A stretch of 64,000 nt of DNA, taken from assembly GCF_001657485.1 (NCBI RefSeq), contig NZ_LXFU01000050.1, forward strand, positions 62,001 to 126,000, in the 5' to 3' direction. A program made the position numbers and the translations under genes. The stretch is from Rhizobium sp. WYCCWR10014 (GTDB taxonomy: Bacteria > Pseudomonadota > Alphaproteobacteria > Rhizobiales > Rhizobiaceae). Positions 51,847-61,217 of this stretch are shown piece after piece (within the stretch, counting starts at the first letter, position 1; each line of letters begins with the position of its first letter). A model generated the notes under the pieces. The model did no database searches. It had not been told where the DNA came from and worked only from the letters and a program-made list of their open reading frames with translations.

Positions 51847-53991
51847 ATGACAGTAGGACTACAGGGGAAGTTGCGCGTGTTCACAAGCCGATTGATTGCG
51901 AGCAGCGCTTTGATGACAGTGTCGTTCGGATCGGTAGGCATTGGCTGGGCACAAGACAATTCGGCGGAAGAGGCGACGCAATTGGCCCCGATCGTCATAA
52001 CCGGCAAATCGGACCGTGTGGTTGGCCCTGATCGCACCATCGTTGCCAAGGATACCGCCACAGGCACCAAAACAGATACTCCGGTCGTCGATGTACCGGC
52101 GTCCGTATCGGTGGTGACGCAAAAAGAGTTGGAAGAGCGTCATGTGGACAATCTTCAGCAGGCGGTCGCTTATACCGCCGGCGTCTTTTCGGATGAGTTC
52201 GGTAACGACGATCGCTACGATTACATAAGAATTCGCGGCTTCGATCAGACGGCGCTCGGCACCTACCGGGATGGACTGGCGGCGCGTATTCCCGCCTGGT
52301 TCACCGCCAGCCGCCTCGAACCCTATGGTCTTCAGCGCGTGGAGGTCCTGAAAGGATCGACGTCGACCCTCTTTGGCCTCAACGGTCCGGGAGGACTTGT
52401 CAATGCGATCACCAAGCGTCCCTTGGATGAGAAGCATGGTGAGGTTTACACGTCCTACGGGGATGGTACCAAGGAAGTAGGTGCGGATTTCGGCGGCCCG
52501 ATCGATGCCGATGGCGTTTGGACCTACCGGCTTACCGGACTTGCCAAGGACGGTGGGCAAGGCTTGGATTATTCGAACGACGACCGCACCTACATTGCAC
52601 CGGCACTGACGATCAAGCCGGAAGAGGGGACCTCGCTCACCATTCTGACCGATTATTATAAACGCGATGGAACGGGCGCGCGAGGCGTTCCGACCGGCGT
52701 AAATATCGATATCGACACCTTCCTCGGCGAACCGGACTTCAATCGCTTCAATACGGAGCAGGTCGACATCGGATATCAGTTCGAGCACGAGATCAACGAC
52801 AACCTGACCTTCCGCTCGAATGCCCGCTATACGCATCTCGAACTCGACTATGCCGAAGTCTATGGCGCATCGCTGGATCCGACCGCCAATCGAACGGCGT
52901 TCTCGGTTGACGGCATGTCCAATCGCTACGCCTTCGACAATCAGCTGCAGTACGATACCGGATGGGACGGGATCGACAGCAAGACGCTGGTCGGCGTCGA
53001 TTACACCAGTGACAATACGCGCGAAAACATCCTGTTCGGCACGGCGGGGCCGATCGATATTGATAATCCGGTCTATTGCGGTCTTTCCTGCATCAACCTT
53101 GGCCCTTACGTGAACTGGCGCGTCAAGCAGCAGGCGCTCGGGATCTATGCTCAGGAGCAATTGACGTTCGACGATCGATGGATCGTTACCCTGGGGGGAC
53201 GATGGGACCAGGTTCACACGACTGCGGATTATCTCGATAGCGGGACAAGCGACGACGACACGGCGTCGGCTTTCACCAAGCGGGCCGGACTGACGTATAA
53301 ATTTACGCCGAATCTCGCAGTCTATGCGAACTATTCGGAAAGCTTCCAGCCGCTCGTCGCGCAGACCGCAAACGGCTACGCTGTGACGGGTTCGTTGAAA
53401 CCGCAGCAGGGTGAACAATACGAGGTTGGCCTCAAATATCAGCCGGATGGGTTTGATGGCCTCTTCACCTTGGCGCTGTTTGATCTTACCCAAACAAATG
53501 TGCCGAGCTATGTCAGCCCTCTGGTGCAGGAGCAGATCGGCAAGGTCGGTGTGCGCGGCATCGAACTTGAAGGCAAAGCCGCAATCAACGACAGGCTCAA
53601 TCTGACGCTTGCTTATTCCTATTGGGATGCTGAAATCCGCGAAGACGGGACAGGCGGCAATGTCGGTAACCGGCCTTCCCGCGTGCCGCGACATCTGGCA
53701 TCGGCCTGGCTCGATTACACCATTCCGGGAGATGGATGGCGCGGTGACCTGACGATCGGGGGAGGTGTTCGCTATGTCGGTCAAACCTATGGTGACGATG
53801 CAAATACGGTGTCGCTTGCCAGCTATACGCTGGTTGATGCCGCAGTCAGCTACAAGGTGACCGAGGACGTGACGCTGGCCGTCAATGCAACGAACCTCTT
53901 TGACCATAAGTATCTCGCCACCAGCTATTACGGAACTGAGTTCTACGGCGATCGGCGTAAGGTCGTCGGCACGCTGAAGTATTCCTGGTAA
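51847..53991 (+). CDS. TonB-dependent siderophore receptor
   Basis: Outer membrane ferric-siderophore gated channel of 714 residues. The signal peptide ends near GIGWA, followed by a probable TonB box (LAPIVITG). The plug domain has VPASVSVVTQKELEERHVDN, YIRIRGFDQTALGTYRDGL and VEVLKGSTSTLFGLNGPGGL. The 22-strand barrel ends in the usual aromatic residue (VGTLKYSW). The pattern is that of FhuA/FpvA-type hydroxamate receptors. The ATG at 51847 follows AGGGGA. It is convergent with the FhuCDB-type operon and downstream of the esterase gene. No definite RirA or Fur box was identified upstream. Confidence 0.93.
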   Translation: MTVGLQGKLRVFTSRLIASSALMTVSFGSVGIGWAQDNSAEEATQLAPIVITGKSDRVVGPDRTIVAKDTATGTKTDTPVVDVPASVSVVTQKELEERHVDNLQQAVAYTAGVFSDEFGNDDRYDYIRIRGFDQTALGTYRDGLAARIPAWFTASRLEPYGLQRVEVLKGSTSTLFGLNGPGGLVNAITKRPLDEKHGEVYTSYGDGTKEVGADFGGPIDADGVWTYRLTGLAKDGGQGLDYSNDDRTYIAPALTIKPEEGTSLTILTDYYKRDGTGARGVPTGVNIDIDTFLGEPDFNRFNTEQVDIGYQFEHEINDNLTFRSNARYTHLELDYAEVYGASLDPTANRTAFSVDGMSNRYAFDNQLQYDTGWDGIDSKTLVGVDYTSDNTRENILFGTAGPIDIDNPVYCGLSCINLGPYVNWRVKQQALGIYAQEQLTFDDRWIVTLGGRWDQVHTTADYLDSGTSDDDTASAFTKRAGLTYKFTPNLAVYANYSESFQPLVAQTANGYAVTGSLKPQQGEQYEVGLKYQPDGFDGLFTLALFDLTQTNVPSYVSPLVQEQIGKVGVRGIELEGKAAINDRLNLTLAYSYWDAEIREDGTGGNVGNRPSRVPRHLASAWLDYTIPGDGWRGDLTIGGGVRYVGQTYGDDANTVSLASYTLVDAAVSYKVTEDVTLAVNATNLFDHKYLATSYYGTEFYGDRRKVVGTLKYSW

Positions 53992-54070
53992 AAGCGGTGG
54001 AGGCCGCCTTTGTCCGATCAAGGCGGCGTCCGCAATCTGAGCGTCGGAATTATGCAGTCATTGAAGCGTT

Positions 54071-54106
54071 ACAGCGCCGCGCCTCTGAAAAGACGCGCGG
54101 CGCTGT
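54071..54106. terminator. Long perfect hairpin between convergent siderophore genes
   Basis: ACAGCGCCGCGC (54071-54082) and GCGCGGCGCTGT (54095-54106) form a 12-bp perfect stem with a 12-base loop. It lies between the stop codons of the receptor and permease genes. The sequence resembles a palindrome type frequent between genes in Rhizobium, and can serve as a bidirectional terminator. Confidence 0.6.
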
Positions 54107-54253
54107 AGCCGGCGTCGTGGATGATCGTTTGTCTGCGGATCTTCGCTGACGGAGCAAAAACGCTCCTATTGATGGCGGACTTTCATCGCCGCGATGACAC
54201 CCACAGCCCTGCGGGTGCCTGCCTCGTGGCCGTTCCCTCCCTATGCGCAACCC

Positions 54254-56224
54254 TTAGCCGGCACCGCGCTTCCGCATCATCAACATCAAGAACGGCGCTC
54301 CGATGAGCGCGGAAACGAGACCGGCCGGGATCTGGTAGGGCGATACGATCGTGCGGCCGACGAAATCGGCAGCAACCATAAGCCCCCCTCCGATCAGAGC
54401 GGCGCCGACCATTTGCGGCAGCGCGCGTGTCAATCCCGCCTCCCGCGCGAGGTGAGGTCCCATGAGACCGATGAATGACAGTGGGCCAACCGTGAGGGTC
54501 GCCGCCGCCGTCAACAATCCTGCGAGGCCAAAAAGCGCAAATCGCGATTTCGCCAAGGGTATACCGACCGCCGCCGAAGGCGACGGCCCGAGGGGAAGTA
54601 TGTCAAGCCAGCGGCGAACGGCGAGCGAGACGGCGATCAGCACGGCGCCGAGCGCCACCTCCATTGCGGCGGTCGACCCCTCGATAAGATAGGTGGACCC
54701 GCTCATCCACCGCATCAGCAGAACTGCTCTCGGATCTCCCGTCGAGCTCAACACGCCGACGACGGCATCGACCATCGCGCTTAAGGCAATGCCCGCAAGC
54801 AGGACTCGCTCGGGCGCGAACGCCGATCGCCGGGAGCTGATGAAGATGACAAAAAGAACGCTGATCGCACCGGCCACGGCAAAGGCAAATTGCCCGGAAA
54901 ACCCTGGAGCAACGGCAAACAGGGCAATTGCAACACCGAAGGTCGCGCCGGCACTGATTCCCAGAACTTCGGGACTTGCCATTTCGTTTCCGGTCAGCCG
55001 CTGAAGGATCGAACCCGCGACAGCAAGCATCGCGCCCGACGTCAGGGCGGCGAGGATTTTAGGTATCCTGATAGCAAGGACATCGTGCGAAAATTCGCCG
55101 GATGTAAAAGCCCAGCCGCCATTGATGTCGCGTCCGAGAAAAACGCTGACCATCAACAGGACAAGCAGGCCGGCGGCCGCGATGATGACCGGTGCGCTTC
55201 CCTCCCATCGACGTGGCCGTCTGAACGCTGGCGATTGCGGCAGTCGATGACGGATTTTCAGCCGCGGCAGGAGCGCGAGAAGCAGCGGCGACCCGAAGAT
55301 GGCTGTCACCGCCCCCGTCGGTAAGAAATCACCAAGACCGCCGGCGACGAGCTGCAGGATGGAGTCGGCGAAGAACAGCAGTCCGGCGCCGATCAGGGGA
55401 GACCACAGGATGAGCTGCGCGGGACGTCGTGCTCCGGACAATCGCGCAATCGTCGGCGCGACCAGTCCAATGAACCCAATCACCCCAACGGCGCTCGTGA
55501 CAAATGCAGCAAGTGCTACGGCAAGGGCGACGACAATAAAACGCAGGCGGACCAATCTGACGCCGAGGGCCGTGGAGCTGCTCTCGCCAAGATCGAGCAG
55601 CGAAAGCGGTCTCATCACGAAAGCGCAGCCGATGGCGATGACAGCCAACTTCCAAAGAAGCGACAAGGGAATGACCCAGCTTTGCTGTGCCAGCGAGCCG
55701 GCGCCCCAGATGAACAGGCTCGAGAGGTAGCGCTGATTCAAATAGGTCAAGATGGCAGCGAGTCCGCCGCACCATAGACTGAGAACCAGCCCCGACAGAA
55801 CAAGCGAGTAAGGCGAAAAACCGCGGCGCGCGCCCAGGCTGACAACGATCACAGCAGCGGTCGCGCTGCCGATCAGAGCGACAAGATCGCGGCCGGCGCC
55901 AAGCAAGTCGGGAAGAAACAGCGATGTTACCACCAGCGCCAGGTTTGCTCCGGCCGACACGCCGAGGGTGGTAGGATCGGCGAGCGGGTTTCGCAAAACT
56001 TGCTGAAACAGCGCTCCGGACAAGGCAAGTGCGCCTCCGGCAATCAGCGCCGTCGCAAGGCGGGGAAGCGTCGAATAGGTGAACACCATTCGCGTGACAT
56101 CGTAATCCGGTCGAGCCATTTCTGACATCGCCGGAGCGGCAAGAAACCACGATGCCACGCCTCCACCGCATATCAGGAGGAGGAAGACAATTGCTGGCCC
56201 GATATTGTCGCGGCGAGATACCAT
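54254..56224 (-). CDS. fhuB: Ferric-siderophore ABC permease, two-domain FhuB type
   Basis: Fused permease of 656 residues containing two FecCD halves (about 1-330 and 335-656), each with about ten helices. Both halves carry the family motif: RLATALIAGGALALSGALFQ with NPLADPTTLGVSAGANLALV, and KILAALTSGAMLAVAGSILQ with NEMASPEVLGISAGATFGVA. The coupling segments GFIGLVAPTIAR and SFIGLMGPHLAR are both intact. Fused FecCD permeases are typical of the FhuB hydroxamate system. Its start overlaps the binding-protein stop as TGATG. Confidence 0.9.
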   Translation of the reverse strand: MVSRRDNIGPAIVFLLLICGGGVASWFLAAPAMSEMARPDYDVTRMVFTYSTLPRLATALIAGGALALSGALFQQVLRNPLADPTTLGVSAGANLALVVTSLFLPDLLGAGRDLVALIGSATAAVIVVSLGARRGFSPYSLVLSGLVLSLWCGGLAAILTYLNQRYLSSLFIWGAGSLAQQSWVIPLSLLWKLAVIAIGCAFVMRPLSLLDLGESSSTALGVRLVRLRFIVVALAVALAAFVTSAVGVIGFIGLVAPTIARLSGARRPAQLILWSPLIGAGLLFFADSILQLVAGGLGDFLPTGAVTAIFGSPLLLALLPRLKIRHRLPQSPAFRRPRRWEGSAPVIIAAAGLLVLLMVSVFLGRDINGGWAFTSGEFSHDVLAIRIPKILAALTSGAMLAVAGSILQRLTGNEMASPEVLGISAGATFGVAIALFAVAPGFSGQFAFAVAGAISVLFVIFISSRRSAFAPERVLLAGIALSAMVDAVVGVLSSTGDPRAVLLMRWMSGSTYLIEGSTAAMEVALGAVLIAVSLAVRRWLDILPLGPSPSAAVGIPLAKSRFALFGLAGLLTAAATLTVGPLSFIGLMGPHLAREAGLTRALPQMVGAALIGGGLMVAADFVGRTIVSPYQIPAGLVSALIGAPFLMLMMRKRGAG

Positions 56225-57102
56225 CAAGCTTCCTTTTCCAGAAGATCCGTCAAGAGACCCGCAAAGCGCATGGCCTCGTTCACCATCCCGAACATCAGGG
56301 CTGGCGGCAGAATCGACAGATGGCCCGGACGCGCAAACGCCAGCCTGTTCCACAGCGGGCTCTGAGCGAGTTTCGGAAGAACGTCCGGAGGAACGGGATC
56401 AAAGGCGATCAGACGCGCGTCCGGATCGGTGATCTTGGAGAGATCTTCAATACCGATCGTTTCAAAACCCCAGTAATTTGACTCTCTGGTCCAGGCGTTG
56501 CGGACACCGATGCGCTCGAGCACATTGTGGAACAGCCCGGGACTCGAGTAGATGCGGACATGGCGGGCATCCATGAAATTCACCAGGGCGACCGGCGGCA
56601 GGTTCTTGCCCCCCAGGCGACTGCGGCATTGCGCAAAAAAGGCGTCGGCTCGCGCGAGAAACTGTTCCGCTTCATTCTCACGGCCAAGCTCAACAGCCAA
56701 TTTCCGCGTTGCCGCGATGGCAGCGGGAAGAATGGATCCAATGCCCGGCGTAAAGATTTCCAGCCGAACGACTTTCGCCACCGACTGCAGCTTGGGCAAC
56801 AGCTCATCCAGGTAGGGTGTGGTCAAGATAATGTCGGGCTTCAGCGTGACGAGAATTTCAAAATTGACCTCGAACGCACTGCCGATATCGACGACGGATT
56901 TTGGCATCGGCGGCTCGACAACCCATCTGTCCCAATCGGCGAGGTCCGAAATCCCGACCGGAGGCAATCCGAGGGACAAAAGAGTGGACGCAAGGCCGTA
57001 GTCGAGGCTGACGATCCTTGGGCCCATCGACTGTGCAAACAGCGGAGCTGGAATGAGCGAGGCAGTCGCGAACTGCAAAAAGGAGCGCCGCGAAACCTCC
57101 AT
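56224..57102 (-). CDS. fhuD: Siderophore-binding periplasmic protein, FhuD-like with Tat signal
   Basis: Periplasmic ferric-siderophore receptor of about 292 residues. The leader MEVSRRSFLQFATASLIPAP has a twin-arginine motif (S-R-R-S-F-L), as in FhuD proteins. The mature part starts GPRIVSLDYGLASTLLSLGL and shows the class III binding-protein layout with a long connecting helix. An alternative ATG at 57126 overlaps the ATPase gene; the start at 57102 places the Arg pair correctly. It lies between the ATPase and permease genes of one operon. Confidence 0.88.
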   Translation of the reverse strand: MEVSRRSFLQFATASLIPAPLFAQSMGPRIVSLDYGLASTLLSLGLPPVGISDLADWDRWVVEPPMPKSVVDIGSAFEVNFEILVTLKPDIILTTPYLDELLPKLQSVAKVVRLEIFTPGIGSILPAAIAATRKLAVELGRENEAEQFLARADAFFAQCRSRLGGKNLPPVALVNFMDARHVRIYSSPGLFHNVLERIGVRNAWTRESNYWGFETIGIEDLSKITDPDARLIAFDPVPPDVLPKLAQSPLWNRLAFARPGHLSILPPALMFGMVNEAMRFAGLLTDLLEKEA

Positions 57103-57115
57103 TGAACGCCAGGCC

Positions 57116-57925
57116 TCAGCAAACATAGGCGAGCGGATAGGGCAGGTTGGGCGCGGCGATCACATCCATGTCGATCCCATAGATCTCTTGCAGCGTGTTC
57201 GGCGCGAGGATCGCGCTCGGTGTTCCGCTGGCAACCACGCGACCGCGTTTCAATGCATGGATCCGATCGCAGAAGCGAGCGGCCATGTTGATGTCGTGGA
57301 GAACGATGACGACACTCCTTCCACCCTCGTGCGCCAAACGTCGCACAAGTGAGAGCACCTCGACCTGGTGAGCAACGTCGAGTGCCGCAGTCGGTTCGTC
57401 GAGCAACAGGCAGCGAGCATCCTGAGCGATCAGCATCGCGATCCAGGCACGTTGCCGCTCGCCGCCCGATAGTGTTCCCATGATACGGTCGGCGAACGTC
57501 TCGATATGCGTGGCTCGAAGGGCTTCCTCGACTTTCTCTTCATCGTTCTTGGTGAACCGGCCGAGCGCTCCGTGCCACGGATAACGACCGCATCCCACAA
57601 GCTCGCGGACCGTCATTTCCGATCCGGTCGTGACATCCTGTGGCAGATATGCGACCGAACGCGCAAAGGCGCGTTCGCTATACATCTTCAGATCCTGGTT
57701 TCCGTAAGAGATCGATCCAGTGCTCGGCGCAAGCTGGCGAGCTAACATTTTGAGAAGACTGGATTTGCCTGAGCCATTGTGGCCGACCAGCGCGACAACT
57801 TCTCCTGCCGGAAATTTAAGACTGACGTCGCAGAGAATTTCGTTCCGCTCTATCAAAAGACCTATATTTTCGGCGACAAAAGTTTCAGCCGTTCGAGGCG
57901 GATCTTGCATCGGGAGTATAGCCAC
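57116..57925 (-). CDS. fhuC: Siderophore ABC transporter ATP-binding protein, FhuC type
   Basis: ATPase of about 269 residues energising the FhuB-like permease. It has Walker A VGHNGSGKSSLLKMLARQL, Q-loop AYLPQDVTTG, the signature LSGGERQRAWIAMLIAQ, Walker B LLLDEPTAALD and the H-loop VLHDINMAARFCDR. The GTG at 57925 has AAGGAT five bases upstream; the ATG at 57910 is an alternative. It is the first gene of the leftward fhuCDB-type operon. The gap 57926-58384 upstream contains its promoter region and a TCACA-N3-TGTGA dyad. Confidence 0.9.
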   Translation of the reverse strand: MAILPMQDPPRTAETFVAENIGLLIERNEILCDVSLKFPAGEVVALVGHNGSGKSSLLKMLARQLAPSTGSISYGNQDLKMYSERAFARSVAYLPQDVTTGSEMTVRELVGCGRYPWHGALGRFTKNDEEKVEEALRATHIETFADRIMGTLSGGERQRAWIAMLIAQDARCLLLDEPTAALDVAHQVEVLSLVRRLAHEGGRSVVIVLHDINMAARFCDRIHALKRGRVVASGTPSAILAPNTLQEIYGIDMDVIAAPNLPYPLAYVC

Positions 57926-58204
57926 GTGACATCCTTTAACCGGGTGATAGGTCGGTACTAAAGATGAGAGCGGCAATCAACTATTTTCGTTATTCCTCCG
58001 CCTAGGTCCTCGCCATCTCGTGCAGGCGGCCGCCTTTCGGCCAGCAAAGCCGGGTTCTGTGCCACCTGACGTTAATAGCGGCTGAGAACGAGGAAAACCT
58101 AGATCACCTAATGCGTGCATCTTGCCGAAGAAATTTTTGACATTCTTGTTATTTAGCAGTCGCTTGTTGGATTTCTCGCGACAAGACGTCGAAAGACTAA
58201 GCAA

Positions 58205-58217
58205 TCACAGATTGTGA
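58205..58217. promoter_or_regulatory. Small dyad TCACA-N3-TGTGA upstream of the siderophore transporter operon
   Basis: A 13-base inverted repeat in AT-rich DNA about 280 bases upstream of the fhuC-type gene. It could be a regulator site, but no partner copy was found in the window, so the assignment is weak. The remainder of 57926-58384 contains no supported gene. Confidence 0.25.
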
Positions 58218-58342
58218 AAAATTGCATAAGCTGAATTATGGAACTATGCTGTCGGCTTTCAATCGAACTTCGACGATTGATGGCAAGCTCTACTTAAGTG
58301 CTGACGGCTGCGTCACCACTTTTGCGGCCTTTCTGGAGGTGA

Positions 58343-58360
58343 AGGGGCCCCCAGGCCCCT
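58343..58360 (-). terminator. Short GC hairpin after the MBL-fold gene
   Basis: AGGGGCC (58343-58349) pairs with GGCCCCT (58354-58360), loop four bases, 25 bases downstream of the MBL-fold stop codon on the reverse strand. A U-tract is lacking. Confidence 0.4.
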
Positions 58361-58384
58361 CGGATCAGTTTGAAGATCGGCCGT

Positions 58385-59287
58385 TCAGCCCCACTTCATT
58401 TCTCCCTTGGCAACCTTGGAGCCTATGTCGAGCGCGACGCCCATGCCGAGACCGGGGAACCGGGCTTCCATGGCGGTCTTCAGTGCGGCGGAATCGGCTG
58501 CCTTGGCGAGTTCTTCCTCGAAAGCGAGCAGATAACTCTTTGTGTGCTCGACGGCAGACAGATCGGTTGCCGCCTCCGGCATCATGTGACCGGGAACGAC
58601 AATCGTCGGCTTACGGGCGCTAATCTTGTTGAGGGTGGCCACCCAAGCGGCACGCTCCTCCGGAGCCTGGGTGTCGGCCGTCCACACATGAACGCCGGAG
58701 AAAATCATGACGCCCCCGAAAACGGCGTTCAGCGACGGCACGAACAGGTACCGGCGATTGCTTAACCCTGCTTCGGCCGCGACAATCTCGACGGTTTCAC
58801 CATCGACTGTGAGGCTTGGAGCGTCGAAGGCTTCCGGCATGACGATGTCTGCAAGCGTCTGCGGGCCGTTCTCCTTGAGCTGCGGCCCCCAAACGGCAAG
58901 CTTTTTCTCGACGTTGCCCTTAATCGCTGCAATCGTATCGGAAGAGGCCAGCACTTTTGCGCCGGGAAAAGCTTCGAGGACCGGCTTCAGGCTGAAGTAA
59001 TAGTCCGGATCGGACTGGCTGACATAAATCGCGGTCAGCGTCTTGCCCGTGGCCTTGATGGCTTCCGCCAGCGCACGGCCGTCGGGATAGCTGAACCCGC
59101 CATCGATTAGCAACGCTTCGCTGGGGCCGGTCAGCAGCACCGGCGCGCGAAAGAAGCCATTCTGACCGGCGGGGAAGTGCTTCCACGCCAGCTTTGATCC
59201 AGTCGCGTTGCCGAGGCCGGCAGGCGCAAAGACGGCAACGGCGCCGGCTGCGAGGGTGGTTTTCATCATTTCTCTCCTTGAGTACAT
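58385..59287 (-). CDS. MBL-fold protein with altered metal site, probable Tat export
   Basis: A 300-residue protein with metallo-beta-lactamase layout (LLTGPSEALLIDGGFSYPDG, then TLTAIYVSQSDPDYYFSLKP, VVPGHMMPEA). The canonical H-x-H-x-D-H position reads SQSDPDYYF, so the first three His ligands are absent; only the later His in PGHMM remains. It probably binds metal differently or not at all. The leader MYSRREMMKTTLAAGAVAV fits a Tat signal, which favours the ATG at 59287 (GGAG seven bases upstream) over 59269. It is 101 bases downstream of the DsbA-like gene and may be co-transcribed. Confidence 0.82.
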   Translation of the reverse strand: MYSRREMMKTTLAAGAVAVFAPAGLGNATGSKLAWKHFPAGQNGFFRAPVLLTGPSEALLIDGGFSYPDGRALAEAIKATGKTLTAIYVSQSDPDYYFSLKPVLEAFPGAKVLASSDTIAAIKGNVEKKLAVWGPQLKENGPQTLADIVMPEAFDAPSLTVDGETVEIVAAEAGLSNRRYLFVPSLNAVFGGVMIFSGVHVWTADTQAPEERAAWVATLNKISARKPTIVVPGHMMPEAATDLSAVEHTKSYLLAFEEELAKAADSAALKTAMEARFPGLGMGVALDIGSKVAKGEMKWG

Positions 59288-59388
59288 GGTTGTCTCCGAT
59301 GATCGTCAGTTCGATTTCTGCTGCGAGGTGTTGCCCTGCGGCGGGGTTTGTCGCTAGGTTCATGGAACGGTCTGCTGAAAATGAACGA

Positions 59389-60021
59389 TCAAGCCGCCTG
59401 AAGCTCGGCAGCAAGTCGGTCAAAGCCGCCGAATAAGGCATCGCTGCGCAGCATGCGGCGCTTATCGCCCTCGCCAATGAAAAGCGCGGGGACACCATCC
59501 ATCCGGAATGCAGCCATGAGTTGGCGGGACTTCCCGATCCTGTTGCGATAGGCGTCGAGCAGAGCCTCGTCCGGAGCCCGGACACGAGCGGCGGCATCGG
59601 GAAACCCAGCCTGATCGAGAACGTCGACCACGACAGCGATCTCCGAGGTGTCGCGGCCGTCAACGTAGCGAGCGCTTTGAAGTGCCTTCAGGGCATCACC
59701 TTCCCTGTCGAGTTGCGTCACCCCGACGGCTATTATCCCAAGCGTCGCAGGGGCGGAGTCGAACATGCCGTCTGCGCCCCCGAGAACCTGATCGCGATAG
59801 AGCTGGCTGAAGACCTGTCCCGTGAGCCGGTTGATCCGCTGGTCATTATGCCAGGCATAGGCTGCGAAGCGTTCATCCAGCGGACGCGCGCCTTCGCCCG
59901 CGAAGAGCCCGCTGGGCGCAAGCTCGACGGTGAGATTGTCGAGCATGGCCAGTTTGTCGAGCGCGGGCGCCGCACCATAGCACCAGCCGCAAAGCGGATC
60001 GTAGAGATAGGTGAGATGCAT
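59389..60021 (-). CDS. DsbA family thioredoxin-fold oxidoreductase
   Basis: A 210-residue protein of the FrnE/2-hydroxychromene isomerase-like DsbA branch. The active site CGWC is at residues 11-14 (LYDPLCGWCYGAAPALD), and the cis-Pro loop is DGVPALFIGEGD near residue 175. There is no signal peptide, so it is cytoplasmic. It is divergent from the LysR gene (115 bp between), the classic layout of a LysR regulator and its target. Confidence 0.9.
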   Translation of the reverse strand: MHLTYLYDPLCGWCYGAAPALDKLAMLDNLTVELAPSGLFAGEGARPLDERFAAYAWHNDQRINRLTGQVFSQLYRDQVLGGADGMFDSAPATLGIIAVGVTQLDREGDALKALQSARYVDGRDTSEIAVVVDVLDQAGFPDAAARVRAPDEALLDAYRNRIGKSRQLMAAFRMDGVPALFIGEGDKRRMLRSDALFGGFDRLAAELQAA

Positions 60022-60135
60022 ATCGGACCATCCTTGAAGCGATGGACAACAGATAGTGCACTTCTATTGAGTGATAAATATTGTTAAATGTGACAGAATG
60101 TATGTCAAAGACTTACAATTAAATGGAAGAAGGTT

Positions 60136-61020
60136 ATGGAGGCTGTCAATCTCAATCGGCTGGCCTATTTTGCAGCCGTCGTCGATACCGGCTCGTTCAC
60201 GAAAGCTGCCGAGCGCCTCGCGATCACAAAGACGGTCGTCAGCCAGCAGGTTGCGCGGCTGGAAGCTGAGTTGAAAACCAGCTTGCTTCTCCGGACAACA
60301 CGACGCGTCGAGCCGACTGAGGCCGGCAAGCTTCTCTACGCGCGCTGCGTCATGATCTTCCGCGAAGCCGGGGACGCTGTCGATGAAATCACCCGCGCAA
60401 ATGCCGAGCCGACAGGCATGCTACGCATTGCTGCGCCCAATGATTATGGTGCGAGCACGATCGCCCCGATTGCTGCGGCCTTTATCCGGAAGTACCCCGC
60501 TTGCAGGGTCGAGCTTCTGCTCGCCGATACGAAGATGGATCTGCTCGCCAATCAGATCGACCTGTCGATCCGCGTGGGATGGCTCGATGACTCCAGTCAC
60601 CAAGCGAGACGGATCGGTTCGTTCCGGCAGTTTCTTGTTGCGTCTCCGAGCTTCTCCGCCACGCTCAGTTTGAACAGCCCGGAGGATGCGGCGGGCCAGC
60701 CGTTTATCGCCAACCTGGCTCTCAAGGAGCCGGTGGTCTGGAGGTTTATCCAGGGCGATTACGACCGGCGGACCGTGCGGATGCAGCAGAGCCTTATGAG
60801 CAATTCGACGCCTGCGGTTCTCGCGGCCACGCTTGCGGGGGCAGGCATATCCGTCCTGCCGGATTTTCTGGCTGGAGAGCATATAGAGGCTGGCCGACTG
60901 ATAAGATTGTTGCCGGACTGGACCCTGCCCGCCGGAGGAATTTATGTCGTCTATCCGGCAGCTCGGTTTCGTCCGCCCAAGGTCACGGCTTTTGTCGCAA
61001 TGCTGACTGGTGATTGCTAG
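60136..61020 (+). CDS. LysR family transcriptional regulator
   Basis: A 294-residue regulator. The N-terminal winged helix (NRLAYFAAVVDTGSFTKAAE, then LAITKTVVSQQVARLEAELK, LLLRTTRRVEPTEAG) is followed by the two-lobed effector domain from about residue 90. It lies divergently next to the DsbA-family gene across a 115-bp AT-rich region and probably controls that gene and the MBL-fold gene. A strong hairpin follows its stop. Confidence 0.93.
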   Translation: MEAVNLNRLAYFAAVVDTGSFTKAAERLAITKTVVSQQVARLEAELKTSLLLRTTRRVEPTEAGKLLYARCVMIFREAGDAVDEITRANAEPTGMLRIAAPNDYGASTIAPIAAAFIRKYPACRVELLLADTKMDLLANQIDLSIRVGWLDDSSHQARRIGSFRQFLVASPSFSATLSLNSPEDAAGQPFIANLALKEPVVWRFIQGDYDRRTVRMQQSLMSNSTPAVLAATLAGAGISVLPDFLAGEHIEAGRLIRLLPDWTLPAGGIYVVYPAARFRPPKVTAFVAMLTGDC

Positions 61021-61025
61021 CGCGG

Positions 61026-61053
61026 CTCAGGCTGCGCCATCGCGCAGCCTGAG
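61026..61053 (+). terminator. Intrinsic-type terminator of the LysR gene
   Basis: CTCAGGCTGCGC (61026-61037) and GCGCAGCCTGAG (61042-61053) form a perfect 12-bp stem with a CATC loop, followed by TTAT. It begins six bases after the LysR stop codon. Confidence 0.8.
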
Positions 61054-61187
61054 TTATCTCCGCTACGTCGCGTCGCCAACGCGCAGGTATACGGAAACTA
61101 ACTATGCGATGTTTGAGTTCAAGCGATCGGTTGGCGATGGAGCGGAAAAGACTGCTTGTATCGGGACTGCCCCTCGGTAGAACTCCG

Positions 61188-61215
61188 TTGCGTTTAACGG
61201 ACCCGCCGGTATATT
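61188..61215 (+). promoter_or_regulatory. Likely hxlR-type gene promoter
   Basis: TTGCGT (61188-61193) and TATATT (61210-61215) with a 16-base spacer. The 40-base shared element begins three bases after the -10 box, a position that suits repression of the regulator's own gene. Confidence 0.5.
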
Positions 61216-61217
61216 AT

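Noticed and set aside
51859..54021. Reverse-strand open frame of 720 codons opposite the TonB-dependent receptor
   Set aside because: Antisense shadow caused by codon bias; the forward strand encodes a complete receptor.
58040..58070. Reverse-strand string CAGAACCCGGCTT resembling the 3' part of RNase P RNA
   Set aside because: None of the other conserved rnpB segments, such as the GAGGAAAGTCCGGGC block, occurs at the expected distance.
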